A stretch of DNA of 64,000 nucleotides, taken from assembly GCF_023897015.1 (NCBI RefSeq), contig NZ_JAMHFY010000008.1, positions 1 to 64,000 of the forward strand. Direction: 5' to 3'. Within the stretch, counting starts at the first letter, position 1; each line of letters starts with the position of its first letter. This DNA is from Desulfosporosinus nitroreducens (GTDB lineage: Bacteria > Bacillota > Desulfitobacteriia > Desulfitobacteriales > Desulfitobacteriaceae). Made by a program: the position numbers and the translations under genes. This document shows, one piece after another, positions 25,184-33,241 of this stretch. The notes beneath the pieces were generated by a model. It made no database searches. It saw only the letters and a program-made list of their open reading frames with translations, and had not been told where the DNA came from.

Positions 25184-25303
25184 GAACTGGCTTATGAGAT
25201 GACCAAGTTTGCTTCAATTGACGAGGATGTGCATGCAGCGTATAAAAAAATGGTGAATGATTTTTTGATCAAAGCGATGCAGGAGAGAATGGGGGGCAGA
25301 TAA
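25184..25303 (+). other. In-frame continuation of the DUF3102 gene beyond TAG
   Basis: The same frame continues after TAG with ELAYEMTKFASIDEDVHAAY and then KKMVNDFLIKAMQERMGGR before TAA. The composition matches the preceding helical protein, so the TAG either truncates a formerly longer gene or is read through. Confidence 0.6.
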
Positions 25304-25309
25304 TTCAAA

Positions 25310-25519
25310 ATGCGTTTTAGGTCTGCTTGGCGGAAAAACCAATACAAAGCATTTACGGTTAAAGATTTCGGGGGAGATGTAGCGTTAATAAACTATTGCC
25401 AGAAAGATGAAGATGTCACGGATTTTATGAACATAATGGTCATCGAATTCGAGAAGAGGGATAAATGCCGTAGTTATCTCTATTTTGACGAGCATTTTCT
25501 GAGGGAAACTGGAAGCTGA
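25310..25519 (+). CDS. Small hypothetical protein
   Basis: A 69-residue frame starting 7 nt after the extended DUF3102 frame, on the same strand. The peptide is charged and mixed alpha/beta (AFTVKDFGGDVALINYCQKD) with no recognised domain; the ribosome site is poor. It may be a coupled gene or a fragment. 25520-25646 shows nothing. Confidence 0.4.
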   Translation: MRFRSAWRKNQYKAFTVKDFGGDVALINYCQKDEDVTDFMNIMVIEFEKRDKCRSYLYFDEHFLRETGS

Positions 25520-25646
25520 AAATGCCGATGGCCTAAAACAGTACATAAGATTCTTCGAGTAGGTGTAGAATTCGGCCGGAGAATAATATTGAGGTTAGAG
25601 ATAAAGTGAAACAGTATGTAGTTCAAAAGTTAATAACAAGGAGGGG

Positions 25647-25680
25647 GCCGTTACTTTGATAAAAGGTAGCGGCATTTTTT
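25647..25680 (+). terminator. Rho-independent terminator
   Basis: GCCGTTAC pairs with GTAGCGGC (one G-T pair) and is followed by six T residues. It closes the DUF3102 region. 25681-25892 has no convincing gene. Confidence 0.7.
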
Positions 25681-25892
25681 ATGGAACATTAAAAGCATGA
25701 AAAGGAGGAGTAATTACATTTTTTCATCTCTCAGACAAGTAATAATTGCTTCATTGAATTATAATCCTTCGGATATTATTTGGAATTCCTTTGGATACTG
25801 GAGGAATAAAAGGAAACATGTGGAATATTTATATTTAGTGACAAATCAGGCAAGTGGGATTGCTTGTTAGGACTGAAGAGAGGAGGTTAAAC

Positions 25893-26165
25893 GTGGGCAA
25901 ATGGAAGTCTCTAAAAGCACTAATTCTATTGGGGGCTATTGAGGCTCTTACCAAAGCGACCAATGATCCGAAGGCTGACCCAAAACTTTTAGAAGAGGCT
26001 CGTCAGCTTCATCGCGATGCTAGTTTCAACTGGGATTTTGTGGCTTCAGAAAATAGTATGGGCTTCCATAATCCAACTGAAGCCTTGCGTGTGCTTGGGG
26101 AAGCAATTAACTTAGGTCATCAGGCTACCCAAAAAGCGACTCAGGCCATGAGTCACGTTCAGTAG
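25893..26165 (+). CDS. Heme-less NrfA C-terminal-like protein
   Basis: A 90-residue protein starting at GTG 25893 behind GAGGAGGT. Residues about 37-80 (LHRDASFNWDFVASENSMGF and HNPTEALRVLGEAINLG) resemble by eye the C-terminal helices of cytochrome c nitrite reductase NrfA, where the same segment carries an ENSxGFHxP motif. There is no CxxCH or CxxCK and no clear signal peptide, so it cannot be a nitrite reductase. It lies 262 nt before the hybrid cluster protein gene. It could be a stand-alone NrfA-derived domain or a remnant that kept a good start. Confidence 0.65.
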   Translation: MGKWKSLKALILLGAIEALTKATNDPKADPKLLEEARQLHRDASFNWDFVASENSMGFHNPTEALRVLGEAINLGHQATQKATQAMSHVQ

Positions 26166-26300
26166 TCCTCCTCTCGCCGGCAAGAAGACGGGTCCAATTA
26201 GATGAAGCTAATCAAGCATTTGGTTTCTCTCTACAATTGATAACGTAACTTCCTTTGCAAATCGTCATAAAAGGGTTGAGAAGAAAATATTGTAAATAGT

Positions 26301-26329
26301 TGTGTCTTTTATCACACTGAAAAGACACA
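26301..26329. promoter_or_regulatory. CRP/FNR-type palindrome upstream of hcp
   Basis: TGTGTCTTTTATCACA (26301-26316) fits TGTG-N8-CACA, the spacing of CRP/FNR-family sites. The same region has a 10-bp inverted repeat, TGTGTCTTTT with AAAAGACACA (26320-26329). Genes for hybrid cluster proteins are commonly controlled by CRP/FNR-family NO sensors such as HcpR, but the exact factor here is unknown. Confidence 0.45.
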
Positions 26330-26427
26330 TCAAATCACAGAATAACTTTTTGATTTGATCTAAACTAAAGCAAGTGAACTTGAGTTGTCAAAAATTTATA
26401 TAATAAAAAAATTAGGGGGAAACAAGA

Positions 26428-28071
26428 ATGAGTATGTTTTGTTATCAGTGTCAGGAAACAGCTAAAGGAACCGGTTGTACAATTAAAGGGGTTTGTGGGA
26501 AACCCGAAGATGTTGCCAAATTGCAGGACCTTCTGATCTACACCTTAAAAGGGATTGCCGTTTACGCGGTTCAAGCGCGTGAACTCCACCTCGAGCGCAA
26601 AGATGTTGATAAGTTCATTATGGAAAGCCTCTTTAGCACGATTACAAATGCTAACTTTGATAGCAGCCGATTCGTAGAACGAATTCAAGACGGTCTCAAG
26701 CTTCGCGAAGATCTTAAACAAGCAGTCCTTGAAGTGGGCGGGTCAATTCCAGCAAACTTACACGATGCCGTAACATGGACGGCTCCAGCAGAGGAATTTG
26801 AAGCGAAAGCCGCACATGTGGGCGTCTTAGCGACAGAGAATGAAGATGTTCGCTCACTGAGAGAATTGCTCACCTACGGCCTAAAAGGGATTGCCGCTTA
26901 TGCTGAGCATGCGTATACTTTAGAATACAAAGAGCCGGGCATTTTCGCCTTTATCGAAAAAGCCTTAGCGTCCACCCTCGATGACACACTTGTTGTAGGT
27001 GATCTCGTGGCACTCGTCTTAGAAGCTGGGAAATACGGAGTTGATGTAATGGCCTTACTGGATAAAGCTAACACCACCTCCTATGGTAATCCAGAACTCA
27101 CTAAGGTGAATATTGGGGTTAGAAACAACCCAGCTATTTTGATCAGCGGTCATGATTTGAAGGATCTAGAAGAGTTGCTCATCCAAACTCAGGGTTCCGG
27201 TGTGGATGTCTATACTCACGGAGAAATGCTCCCGGCCCACTACTATCCTGCCTTCAAGAAGTATGACAATTTTGTCGGCAACTACGGAAATGCTTGGCAT
27301 AAACAAGTGACAGAATTCGAGTCGTTTAACGGCCCAATTTTCTTAACGACCAACTGCCTCGTGCCGCCGAAAGATTCCTATAAAGATCGCGTCTACACCA
27401 CTGGAGTGGTTGGCTTCGAAGGCGTTAAGCATATTGCTGACCGTGCAGATGGAAAGCCTAAAGACTTCGCAGCACTTATCGCTCACGCTAAGAACTGCCC
27501 GGCACCGACGGAAATCGAGAAGGGTGAGATCATCGGGGGATTTGCTCACAATCAAGTCATGGCTCTGGCAGACAAAGTCGTCGAAGCCGTCAAAACGGGA
27601 GCCATTAAGCGATTCTTCGTTATGGCTGGCTGCGACGGACGGATGAAGAGTCGTAACTATTATGCAGAATTCGCGCAAGCACTACCCAAAGACACCGTAA
27701 TCCTGACTGCAGGGTGCGCAAAGTATCAATATAACAAACTGGATTTAGGAGACATCGGCGGGATTCCGAGAGTGCTTGACGCTGGACAATGTAATGACTC
27801 CTATTCCTTAGCTGTGATCGCTTTAAAACTGAAAGAAGTGTTTGGTCTAGAAGACATTAATCAACTACCGCTCTCCTTCAACATCGCATGGTACGAGCAA
27901 AAAGCCGTGATCGTCTTACTGGCACTACTCCACCTTGGAGTGAAAAATATTCACTTAGGACCGACACTACCTGGCTTCTTGTCCCCTAATGTGGTGAACG
28001 TTCTAGTTGAAAACTTTGGTATTGCAGGCATTTCAAGTGTTGAAGAGGATATCAAACTGTTCATGGCTTAA
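26428..28071 (+). CDS. hcp: Hybrid cluster protein (hydroxylamine/NO reductase)
   Basis: A 547-residue cytoplasmic protein. The N-terminal cluster motif is [20 protein letters not shown] (Cys5, Cys8, Cys17, Cys23), the class found in strict anaerobes. Hybrid cluster ligands lie in [31 protein letters not shown] and CNDSYSL. Hcp reduces NO to N2O in the cell, which links it functionally to the nos cluster of this window. Its upstream region has a CRP/FNR-like palindrome and a strong terminator follows. Confidence 0.97.
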   Translation: MSMFCYQCQETAKGTGCTIKGVCGKPEDVAKLQDLLIYTLKGIAVYAVQARELHLERKDVDKFIMESLFSTITNANFDSSRFVERIQDGLKLREDLKQAVLEVGGSIPANLHDAVTWTAPAEEFEAKAAHVGVLATENEDVRSLRELLTYGLKGIAAYAEHAYTLEYKEPGIFAFIEKALASTLDDTLVVGDLVALVLEAGKYGVDVMALLDKANTTSYGNPELTKVNIGVRNNPAILISGHDLKDLEELLIQTQGSGVDVYTHGEMLPAHYYPAFKKYDNFVGNYGNAWHKQVTEFESFNGPIFLTTNCLVPPKDSYKDRVYTTGVVGFEGVKHIADRADGKPKDFAALIAHAKNCPAPTEIEKGEIIGGFAHNQVMALADKVVEAVKTGAIKRFFVMAGCDGRMKSRNYYAEFAQALPKDTVILTAGCAKYQYNKLDLGDIGGIPRVLDAGQCNDSYSLAVIALKLKEVFGLEDINQLPLSFNIAWYEQKAVIVLLALLHLGVKNIHLGPTLPGFLSPNVVNVLVENFGIAGISSVEEDIKLFMA

Positions 28072-28122
28072 AATTCTCATTTAAAAATACAACTCTGTTT
28101 TTTGACTTAGATTAATTCGGCA

Positions 28123-28161
28123 GAAGGGGTACCGTTACATTAAGTTGTACGGTACCCCTTC
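28123..28161 (+). terminator. hcp terminator
   Basis: A perfect 13-bp stem, GAAGGGGTACCGT with ACGGTACCCCTTC, about 50 nt after the hcp stop. The 360 nt to the next gene (28162-28522) hold nothing I can support. Confidence 0.75.
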
Positions 28162-28522
28162 TTCAATAGTTAGAAAGATATATAAGATGAACTGTTACAT
28201 ATGGACTTGACACGATTATAGACATGTCTAGGCTGTAAGTACCTTTTTATTTGAAAGTGAGTTGCAGAGTCATACAAAACCAGCAAAAAATTATAGACCA
28301 TCAGAACAGAAAACCTTTTTATGGCTAGCTCTGGAATTCTTCCGGTATTGAGTTTGGAGAAATAGAACTATGGGCTATGAGTGATGAGATAGATCCCTAT
28401 ACTCTGACGTAAAAGAGGCAAGAGTAAAACATGTTGCGACGCTAAACGATGGTGATGATTTTTCTACTGTGCGAGTACCTCTCTCAAAACATCTTTCCCG
28501 TGTATGATACTCAACAACTCAT

Positions 28523-28954
28523 CTAATCCTTTTTCGACGAGTGAACCCCATTGACGATTGCCTTGGTTATTCTCGATTCAGCAATTAACTGACCTTTCGA
28601 GTCCGTGATTTTGACATTGATAAAGGCTAAACGACGGGTGCGTCTGGCAACCAGTGCTTGAAAGGTCACTTCACCTTCAGTCGTGCCTCGATAAATACTC
28701 GTCTGAGTGTCTATCGTGACGGCATGCTCGTCACTGGATAATGATGTTTCAATGGCGACGGAAGATGATACATCTGCCACGAGGTAAATTACGCCTCCAT
28801 GCAACGAACCCGCAGGATTAATGGTGGAGTCCCCGACGACAATGATCAGGCTGGCTTCTAATTCCCCGACTGAAGATATCTTTAGTCCTAAAAATTTATG
28901 AAGGGGCAATTCCTCGATCGTGCGTTTAAATGATCCAGCTAAAGCCTCATCCAA
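28523..28954 (-). CDS. PaaI-type hotdog thioesterase
   Basis: A 143-residue hotdog-fold protein. The family signature NPAGSLHGGVIYLVADVSSS (about 46-65) contains the HGG turn and the catalytic Asp. Members hydrolyse acyl-CoA thioesters, often aromatic. It is a lone gene on the minus strand, upstream (by genome order) of the acyl-CoA oxidation block, which makes CoA release a sensible role. Confidence 0.88.
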   Translation of the reverse strand: MDEALAGSFKRTIEELPLHKFLGLKISSVGELEASLIIVVGDSTINPAGSLHGGVIYLVADVSSSVAIETSLSSDEHAVTIDTQTSIYRGTTEGEVTFQALVARRTRRLAFINVKITDSKGQLIAESRITKAIVNGVHSSKKD

Positions 28955-29133
28955 ATCCTTTACCTCCTCTTGGCGATTATTGATTCACTGGTACCCCTTG
29001 CACCTTAAACATCGCGTTTAGATGCAAAGGGGAATTAGAAATCTTTGCCAACAGGTTGATAATACCACAAAAAGAAAAATATTGAATACTCAAAATAGTA
29101 AATTAAATTATATCAGCCGGAGCGTTTGCAGCG

Positions 29134-29153
29134 AAAACGACGCCAGTGCCAAG
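29134..29153. other. M13/lacZ-vector-like 20-mer
   Basis: AAAACGACGCCAGTGCCAAG equals the M13-forward/lacZ-alpha vector stretch (AAAACGACGGCCAGT then GCCAAG) apart from one missing G. It lies directly before a perfect palindrome in a 700-nt gene-free gap (28955-29683). It may be chance or an assembly artefact. Confidence 0.4.
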
Positions 29154-29162
29154 AATTAGGGT

Positions 29163-29213
29163 TAGTGCCTTAGTTCATGACAGCAGCGGCTGCTGTCATG
29201 AACTAAGGCACTA
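29163..29213. repeat. Perfect inverted repeat, 23-bp arms
   Basis: TAGTGCCTTAGTTCATGACA plus GCA (29163-29185) is repeated exactly in inverted form at 29191-29213 around GCGGC; the centre can pair further, so the DNA could extrude a cruciform. No T run follows, and no coding gene sits close on either side. Confidence 0.8.
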
Positions 29214-29322
29214 CTAAGAAACTTGTTTTTATGATATTATGAACCTATATTAATCCTAATTGAATTACTATTTTATTATATATTTCAAGACAAAAAGGTA
29301 AATTTATGACTCTAATGACTTT

Positions 29323-29365
29323 AAATGACCACCCAATTCTTTTTCCAAGAATTAGGTGGTCATTT
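29323..29365. terminator. Long hairpin with T run
   Basis: AAATGACCACCCAATTCTT pairs with AAGAATTAGGTGGTCATTT with a single mismatch, followed by TT. The 12-mer CCAAGAATTAGG of its right arm also occurs at 29149-29160, next to the palindrome. Confidence 0.55.
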
Positions 29366-29556
29366 TTGAACGTCAATTTTGACCTTTTTAATCTTCTCAT
29401 CTCTCTTTTTAGGACTGTTCAATTAGACGATATCAAATAGAGACTGCTAACCATGAGGCTTGAATTATGGTCCAGCAAAAGAATATGACCCCACACAGTA
29501 CAAGAACTTACTAACTCTGATGAGCGAACAAGGAGTGTTGACACACATAATTATCA

Positions 29557-29572
29557 TGGCACAAAAATTGCA
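29557..29572 (+). promoter_or_regulatory. Sigma-54 promoter of the acyl-CoA oxidation operon
   Basis: TGGCACAAAAATTGCA matches the -24/-12 consensus TGGCAC-N5-TTGCW exactly. It lies 112 nt before the acyl-CoA dehydrogenase start. The PAS/sigma-54 activator at 34808, downstream of the operon, is the natural regulator. Confidence 0.88.
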
Positions 29573-29634
29573 TATATTTAAAATATACTGAATAATGAGA
29601 AATCTTATCTCGGAAAAATAAAGAAGGAGGTATA

Positions 29635-29667
29635 ATGGAGTTCATATCCTATAATTATTCTCAATGA
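29635..29667 (+). CDS. Ten-residue leader peptide ORF
   Basis: AAGGAGG (29623-29629) is ideally placed for ATG 29635, which opens MEFISYNYSQ and stops at TGA 29665. The acyl-CoA dehydrogenase start at 29684 has a weaker ribosome site, so the leader may couple or modulate its translation. It lies between the sigma-54 promoter and the first gene. Confidence 0.4.
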   Translation: MEFISYNYSQ

Positions 29668-29683
29668 AAGTGAGAGTGAGCCA

Positions 29684-31438
29684 ATGAGTAGCTTACCTAA
29701 AGGGGGAAGTTTTCTCTTCGGGCAAACCAACCCCCAAGATATATTCACGCCCGAGGATTTCACGCTTGAGCACAAAATGATTTATAGGACGACGGCGGGT
29801 TTCATAACGGATAGCGTTCTGACCAGAATGGATGAACTGGAAAACAAAAAAGAAGGTCTAATTAATGAACTTTTGGAGGCAGCCAGTGAGTTAGGTCTTA
29901 ATGGTGCTGATATTTCGGAAGAATATGGCGGCATGGAGATGGATAAAATCAGCACTACCATCATTGCCGAATGTATAGGAAGAGCAGGTTCCTTTGCTCA
30001 GACCCAAGGTGGCCAAGCAGGTATTGGCAGTATGCCTATTGTCATGTTCGGAACCCATGAACAAAAGAAGAAGTATCTGCCGGGATTAGCCAACGCTGAA
30101 AAAGTCGGGGCCTATGCTTTGACTGAACCGGGAGCGGGGTCGGACGCTTTGTCTGCTAAGACTAGAGCAGACTTAAGTCCTGATGGAAAGTATTATATCC
30201 TAAACGGAACCAAACAGTTTATTACCAATGCCGGAATGGCCGATATATTCATTGTTTATGCCAAAATAGACGGGGATAAGTTCACTGCTTTTATCGTTGA
30301 CGGAGATTCTGAGGGTCTTTCTACCGGGGCGGAAGAGCACAAAATGGGTATAAAAGGCTCCTCCACCCGATCAGTAATCTTCGAAGATGTAAAGGTGCCG
30401 GTAGAAAACTTGTTGTTTGAGATCGGTCGAGGTCATGTGGTGGCTTTTAATATACTGAACCTGGGCCGTTTTAAACTGGCAGCTACTTCTGTTGGTATGG
30501 CTAAATTTGCTTTGGAGCTAGCAGCAACCTATGCTAATGACCGCAAGCAGTTTGGCACACCTATTGAAAATTTCGGTCTCATTAAGGAGAAACTGGCCGA
30601 AATGGCGATTAAAATTTACGTCACCGAGAGCATGGTCTACCGGACTGGTGGCATGTTAGAGAACATGATGAACAGTCTGGATACTTCGGGTAATGACGGG
30701 GGCCTGGTAGCTGCCAAGGGTATTGAGGAATATGCCCTGGAGTGCTCGATGAACAAGGTTTTTGGCACAGAAACATTAGGCTATGTTGTAGATGAAGGGG
30801 TACAAATCCATGGCGGGTATGGATTTAGTTCCGAATACACTATCGAAAGACTATATAGGGATGCAAGGATTTACCGTATTTTCGAAGGGACCAATGAAAT
30901 AAACCGGGTTTTGATTCCTACTACCCTGCTGCGTCGAGCGGCTAAAGGGGAGTTACCCCTTCAGGAAGCCATCGAAAAACTTAAGGGAGAGATCGCCGCC
31001 GGAAGCTTGGTCAGAAAAGGGGAAGCGGGGTTAGTACAGGCAGCAAAGGATATCTTCCTGCTGACCACGGGTGCAGGGCTTCAAAAGTATGGGAAAGACT
31101 TGCAGAAACATCAAGAAATACTTGGCAGACTGGCTGATTTAGCGATTAGAGCCTTTGCCATTGAAAGCGCCTGGCTTCGGTCTCAAAAGGCAGCAGCCAA
31201 TGATGGTGGGACCAAGGCAAAACTTAACCAGAATATGGCTATGGCCTACATTAATTCTACTGTTGGCCTGTTGGAATATTCGGCGAAAGAAACCCTGACA
31301 GCTCTTGCTGAAGGTGAGGAATTGGCAAGCCTACTGGATAATTTGCAGAGGTTGACCAAATATACTACTCGGAACACGGTATCTCTAAGACAGGAGATTG
31401 CTGCAGCTATTTCCGAAGACGGTAAGTATGCAGTGTAG
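29684..31438 (+). CDS. Acyl-CoA dehydrogenase, long form
   Basis: A 584-residue flavoenzyme that introduces the alpha-beta double bond in acyl-CoA. The first 400 residues are the ACAD fold, with the FAD/substrate motif YALTEPGAGSDALS, the segment QIHGGYGFSSEYTIERLYRD and the catalytic Glu in IFEGTNEINR. An extra C-terminal helical region of about 180 residues makes it longer than the usual 380 and similar to VLCAD/ACAD9-type enzymes common in Firmicutes. It heads an operon with hydroxyacyl-CoA dehydrogenase, crotonase and thiolase, driven by a sigma-54 promoter. Confidence 0.95.
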   Translation: MSSLPKGGSFLFGQTNPQDIFTPEDFTLEHKMIYRTTAGFITDSVLTRMDELENKKEGLINELLEAASELGLNGADISEEYGGMEMDKISTTIIAECIGRAGSFAQTQGGQAGIGSMPIVMFGTHEQKKKYLPGLANAEKVGAYALTEPGAGSDALSAKTRADLSPDGKYYILNGTKQFITNAGMADIFIVYAKIDGDKFTAFIVDGDSEGLSTGAEEHKMGIKGSSTRSVIFEDVKVPVENLLFEIGRGHVVAFNILNLGRFKLAATSVGMAKFALELAATYANDRKQFGTPIENFGLIKEKLAEMAIKIYVTESMVYRTGGMLENMMNSLDTSGNDGGLVAAKGIEEYALECSMNKVFGTETLGYVVDEGVQIHGGYGFSSEYTIERLYRDARIYRIFEGTNEINRVLIPTTLLRRAAKGELPLQEAIEKLKGEIAAGSLVRKGEAGLVQAAKDIFLLTTGAGLQKYGKDLQKHQEILGRLADLAIRAFAIESAWLRSQKAAANDGGTKAKLNQNMAMAYINSTVGLLEYSAKETLTALAEGEELASLLDNLQRLTKYTTRNTVSLRQEIAAAISEDGKYAV

Positions 31439-31501
31439 TTTTTTTGAGGAACTGTGTTATGTCTTAAAGTGTAAAGGTTAATTAATAAAGGAGGATGTAC
31501 A

Positions 31502-32356
31502 ATGGAATTCAAGAAAGCAGCTGTTATTGGCGGGGCAGGCACTATGGGATCTGGTATTGTACAAACCATTGCTCAAGCTGGGATCGAAGTCTTACTCTTT
31601 GAAACAAATCTGGAAGTAGCTCAAAAGGGAAAGATAAAGCTGGACAAGGTCGTCCAAAAACTAGTGGATAAAGGTAAAGTATCCGCTCAAGATAAGCAGA
31701 ATATGCTGGACAGGATCATTTTATGTGACAATTATCAAGCAATGGCTGAGGTAGATTTGGTAATTGAAGCAGTTTTTGAGAATATCCAGTTGAAAAAAGA
31801 TATCTTTAAACAACTTGATGAAATTGTTAAGCCTGAGGCTATCCTTGCTAGTAACACATCCGCTTTGTCTCTGACGGAAATAGCCAGTGCTACCAAAAGA
31901 CCGGACAAAGTTATAGGGTTGCATTTCTTTAACCCAGTGCCCGTAATGAAGTTGGTCGAGTTGGTAATGGGTTTGGCGACCAGCGAAGAAACTTATCAGG
32001 CTTCAGCGGCTTTTTGTGAACAAATTGGCAAAAAGGTGATCAAAGCAAAAGATACCACGGGTTTTTTAGTGAACTATCTTCAGATTCCCTTGCTTAACGG
32101 GGCGGTAGCAGCGTATGAGGCAGGACTATCCTCGGCTGAGGATATCGACAAAGCATGCGTACTAGGGATGAATCATCCTATCGGTCCTTTGGCTTTATTA
32201 GATCTGATAGGGCTCGATACTGCTTTAGACGTATTCAACGTTATGTATGAGGGCACAGGAGATATGAAGTTTTGGCCACGTACTGTTCACAAGCGGCTGG
32301 TTCAAGCGGGACATCTGGGCCGAAAAACCGGCAAAGGCTTTTTTACCTACAATTAA
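31502..32356 (+). CDS. 3-hydroxyacyl-CoA (3-hydroxybutyryl-CoA) dehydrogenase
   Basis: A 284-residue NAD(P)-dependent enzyme, standard size for the single-function bacterial form. It has the Rossmann motif GGAGTMGSGIVQTIAQAG, the catalytic region HFFNPVPVMKLVELV and the C-terminal dimer domain (NHPIGPLALLDLIGLD). It oxidises 3-hydroxyacyl-CoA to the ketoacyl form. AAAGGAGGATG precedes ATG 31502. Confidence 0.95.
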   Translation: MEFKKAAVIGGAGTMGSGIVQTIAQAGIEVLLFETNLEVAQKGKIKLDKVVQKLVDKGKVSAQDKQNMLDRIILCDNYQAMAEVDLVIEAVFENIQLKKDIFKQLDEIVKPEAILASNTSALSLTEIASATKRPDKVIGLHFFNPVPVMKLVELVMGLATSEETYQASAAFCEQIGKKVIKAKDTTGFLVNYLQIPLLNGAVAAYEAGLSSAEDIDKACVLGMNHPIGPLALLDLIGLDTALDVFNVMYEGTGDMKFWPRTVHKRLVQAGHLGRKTGKGFFTYN

Positions 32357-32380
32357 TAGGTAACGGGAGGAAAAAATATT

Positions 32381-33163
32381 ATGGCTGAGAATAAGGTCGT
32401 TGAACTTTTGATTACTGAAGGTGTTGGGATTATTACCATTAATAATCCGCCTGTAAACGCTCTTACCTTGGATGTTAGAGAGCAATTGAAACAGGTACTG
32501 CAGGAAGTAGAAGGAAATGCGGAGATCCGTGCCTTGGTAATTACCGGGGGTGGAGCAAAGTGTTTTGTTGCAGGTGCAGATATTAAAGATTTTCCCAAGC
32601 AGATGGAAAGCGGTCCGAGAGAAAATGCGACGATCTATAAAGAAATGTTTACTTATCTGGAGGAAACGCCCAGGCCTGTCATCGCAGCCTTAAATGGCCT
32701 GGCTTTGGGCGGAGGGTGTGAGTTGGCTTTAGCCTGTGACATTAGAATAGCCGATGAAAAGATGAAGATCGGTTTGCCGGAAGTGACCCTGGGCTTGATT
32801 CCCGGACTCGGCGGTACGCAAAGACTGGCGAGGTTGATCGGGCCATCTAAAGCTAAAGAATTGATGTTTACAGGAACATTCATTTCTGCTGATGAGGCTT
32901 TACGGATTGGACTGGTCAATCAAGTTGTGCCTCAAGGTACAGCGTTAGGAGAAGCTCTTAAGCTGGCTCAAAAGCTTGCTAAGGGGGCCGGTGTGGCCAT
33001 GGGTTATGCAAAGCATCTAGTTAATAAGGGGACTGAGATTCCGTTGCAGGATGCAATGGAAATGGAAATGCAACATGTTGAAAAGATCTTTGGTTCAGAG
33101 GATCTGCAAGAGGGCATTGAGGCATTTATCAATAAACGCCCTGCAGTGTTTAAGAACAAGTAA
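32381..33163 (+). CDS. Enoyl-CoA hydratase (crotonase)
   Basis: A 260-residue crotonase. The oxyanion-hole segment (KCFVAGADIKDF) and the paired catalytic Glu region, LALGGGCELALACDIRIADE and GLPEVTLGLIPGLGGTQRL, are intact, so hydratase activity is expected. It hydrates the enoyl-CoA made by the dehydrogenase at 29684. It begins 24 nt after the previous gene with GGGAGG upstream. Confidence 0.95.
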   Translation: MAENKVVELLITEGVGIITINNPPVNALTLDVREQLKQVLQEVEGNAEIRALVITGGGAKCFVAGADIKDFPKQMESGPRENATIYKEMFTYLEETPRPVIAALNGLALGGGCELALACDIRIADEKMKIGLPEVTLGLIPGLGGTQRLARLIGPSKAKELMFTGTFISADEALRIGLVNQVVPQGTALGEALKLAQKLAKGAGVAMGYAKHLVNKGTEIPLQDAMEMEMQHVEKIFGSEDLQEGIEAFINKRPAVFKNK

Positions 33164-33241
33164 ATATCAGACAGGGATCATCTCGAGTTCCAGTGGGAGA
33201 ACCGAGGGGTTTTGACTTATAGAATATAGGAGGTTTTTTAA

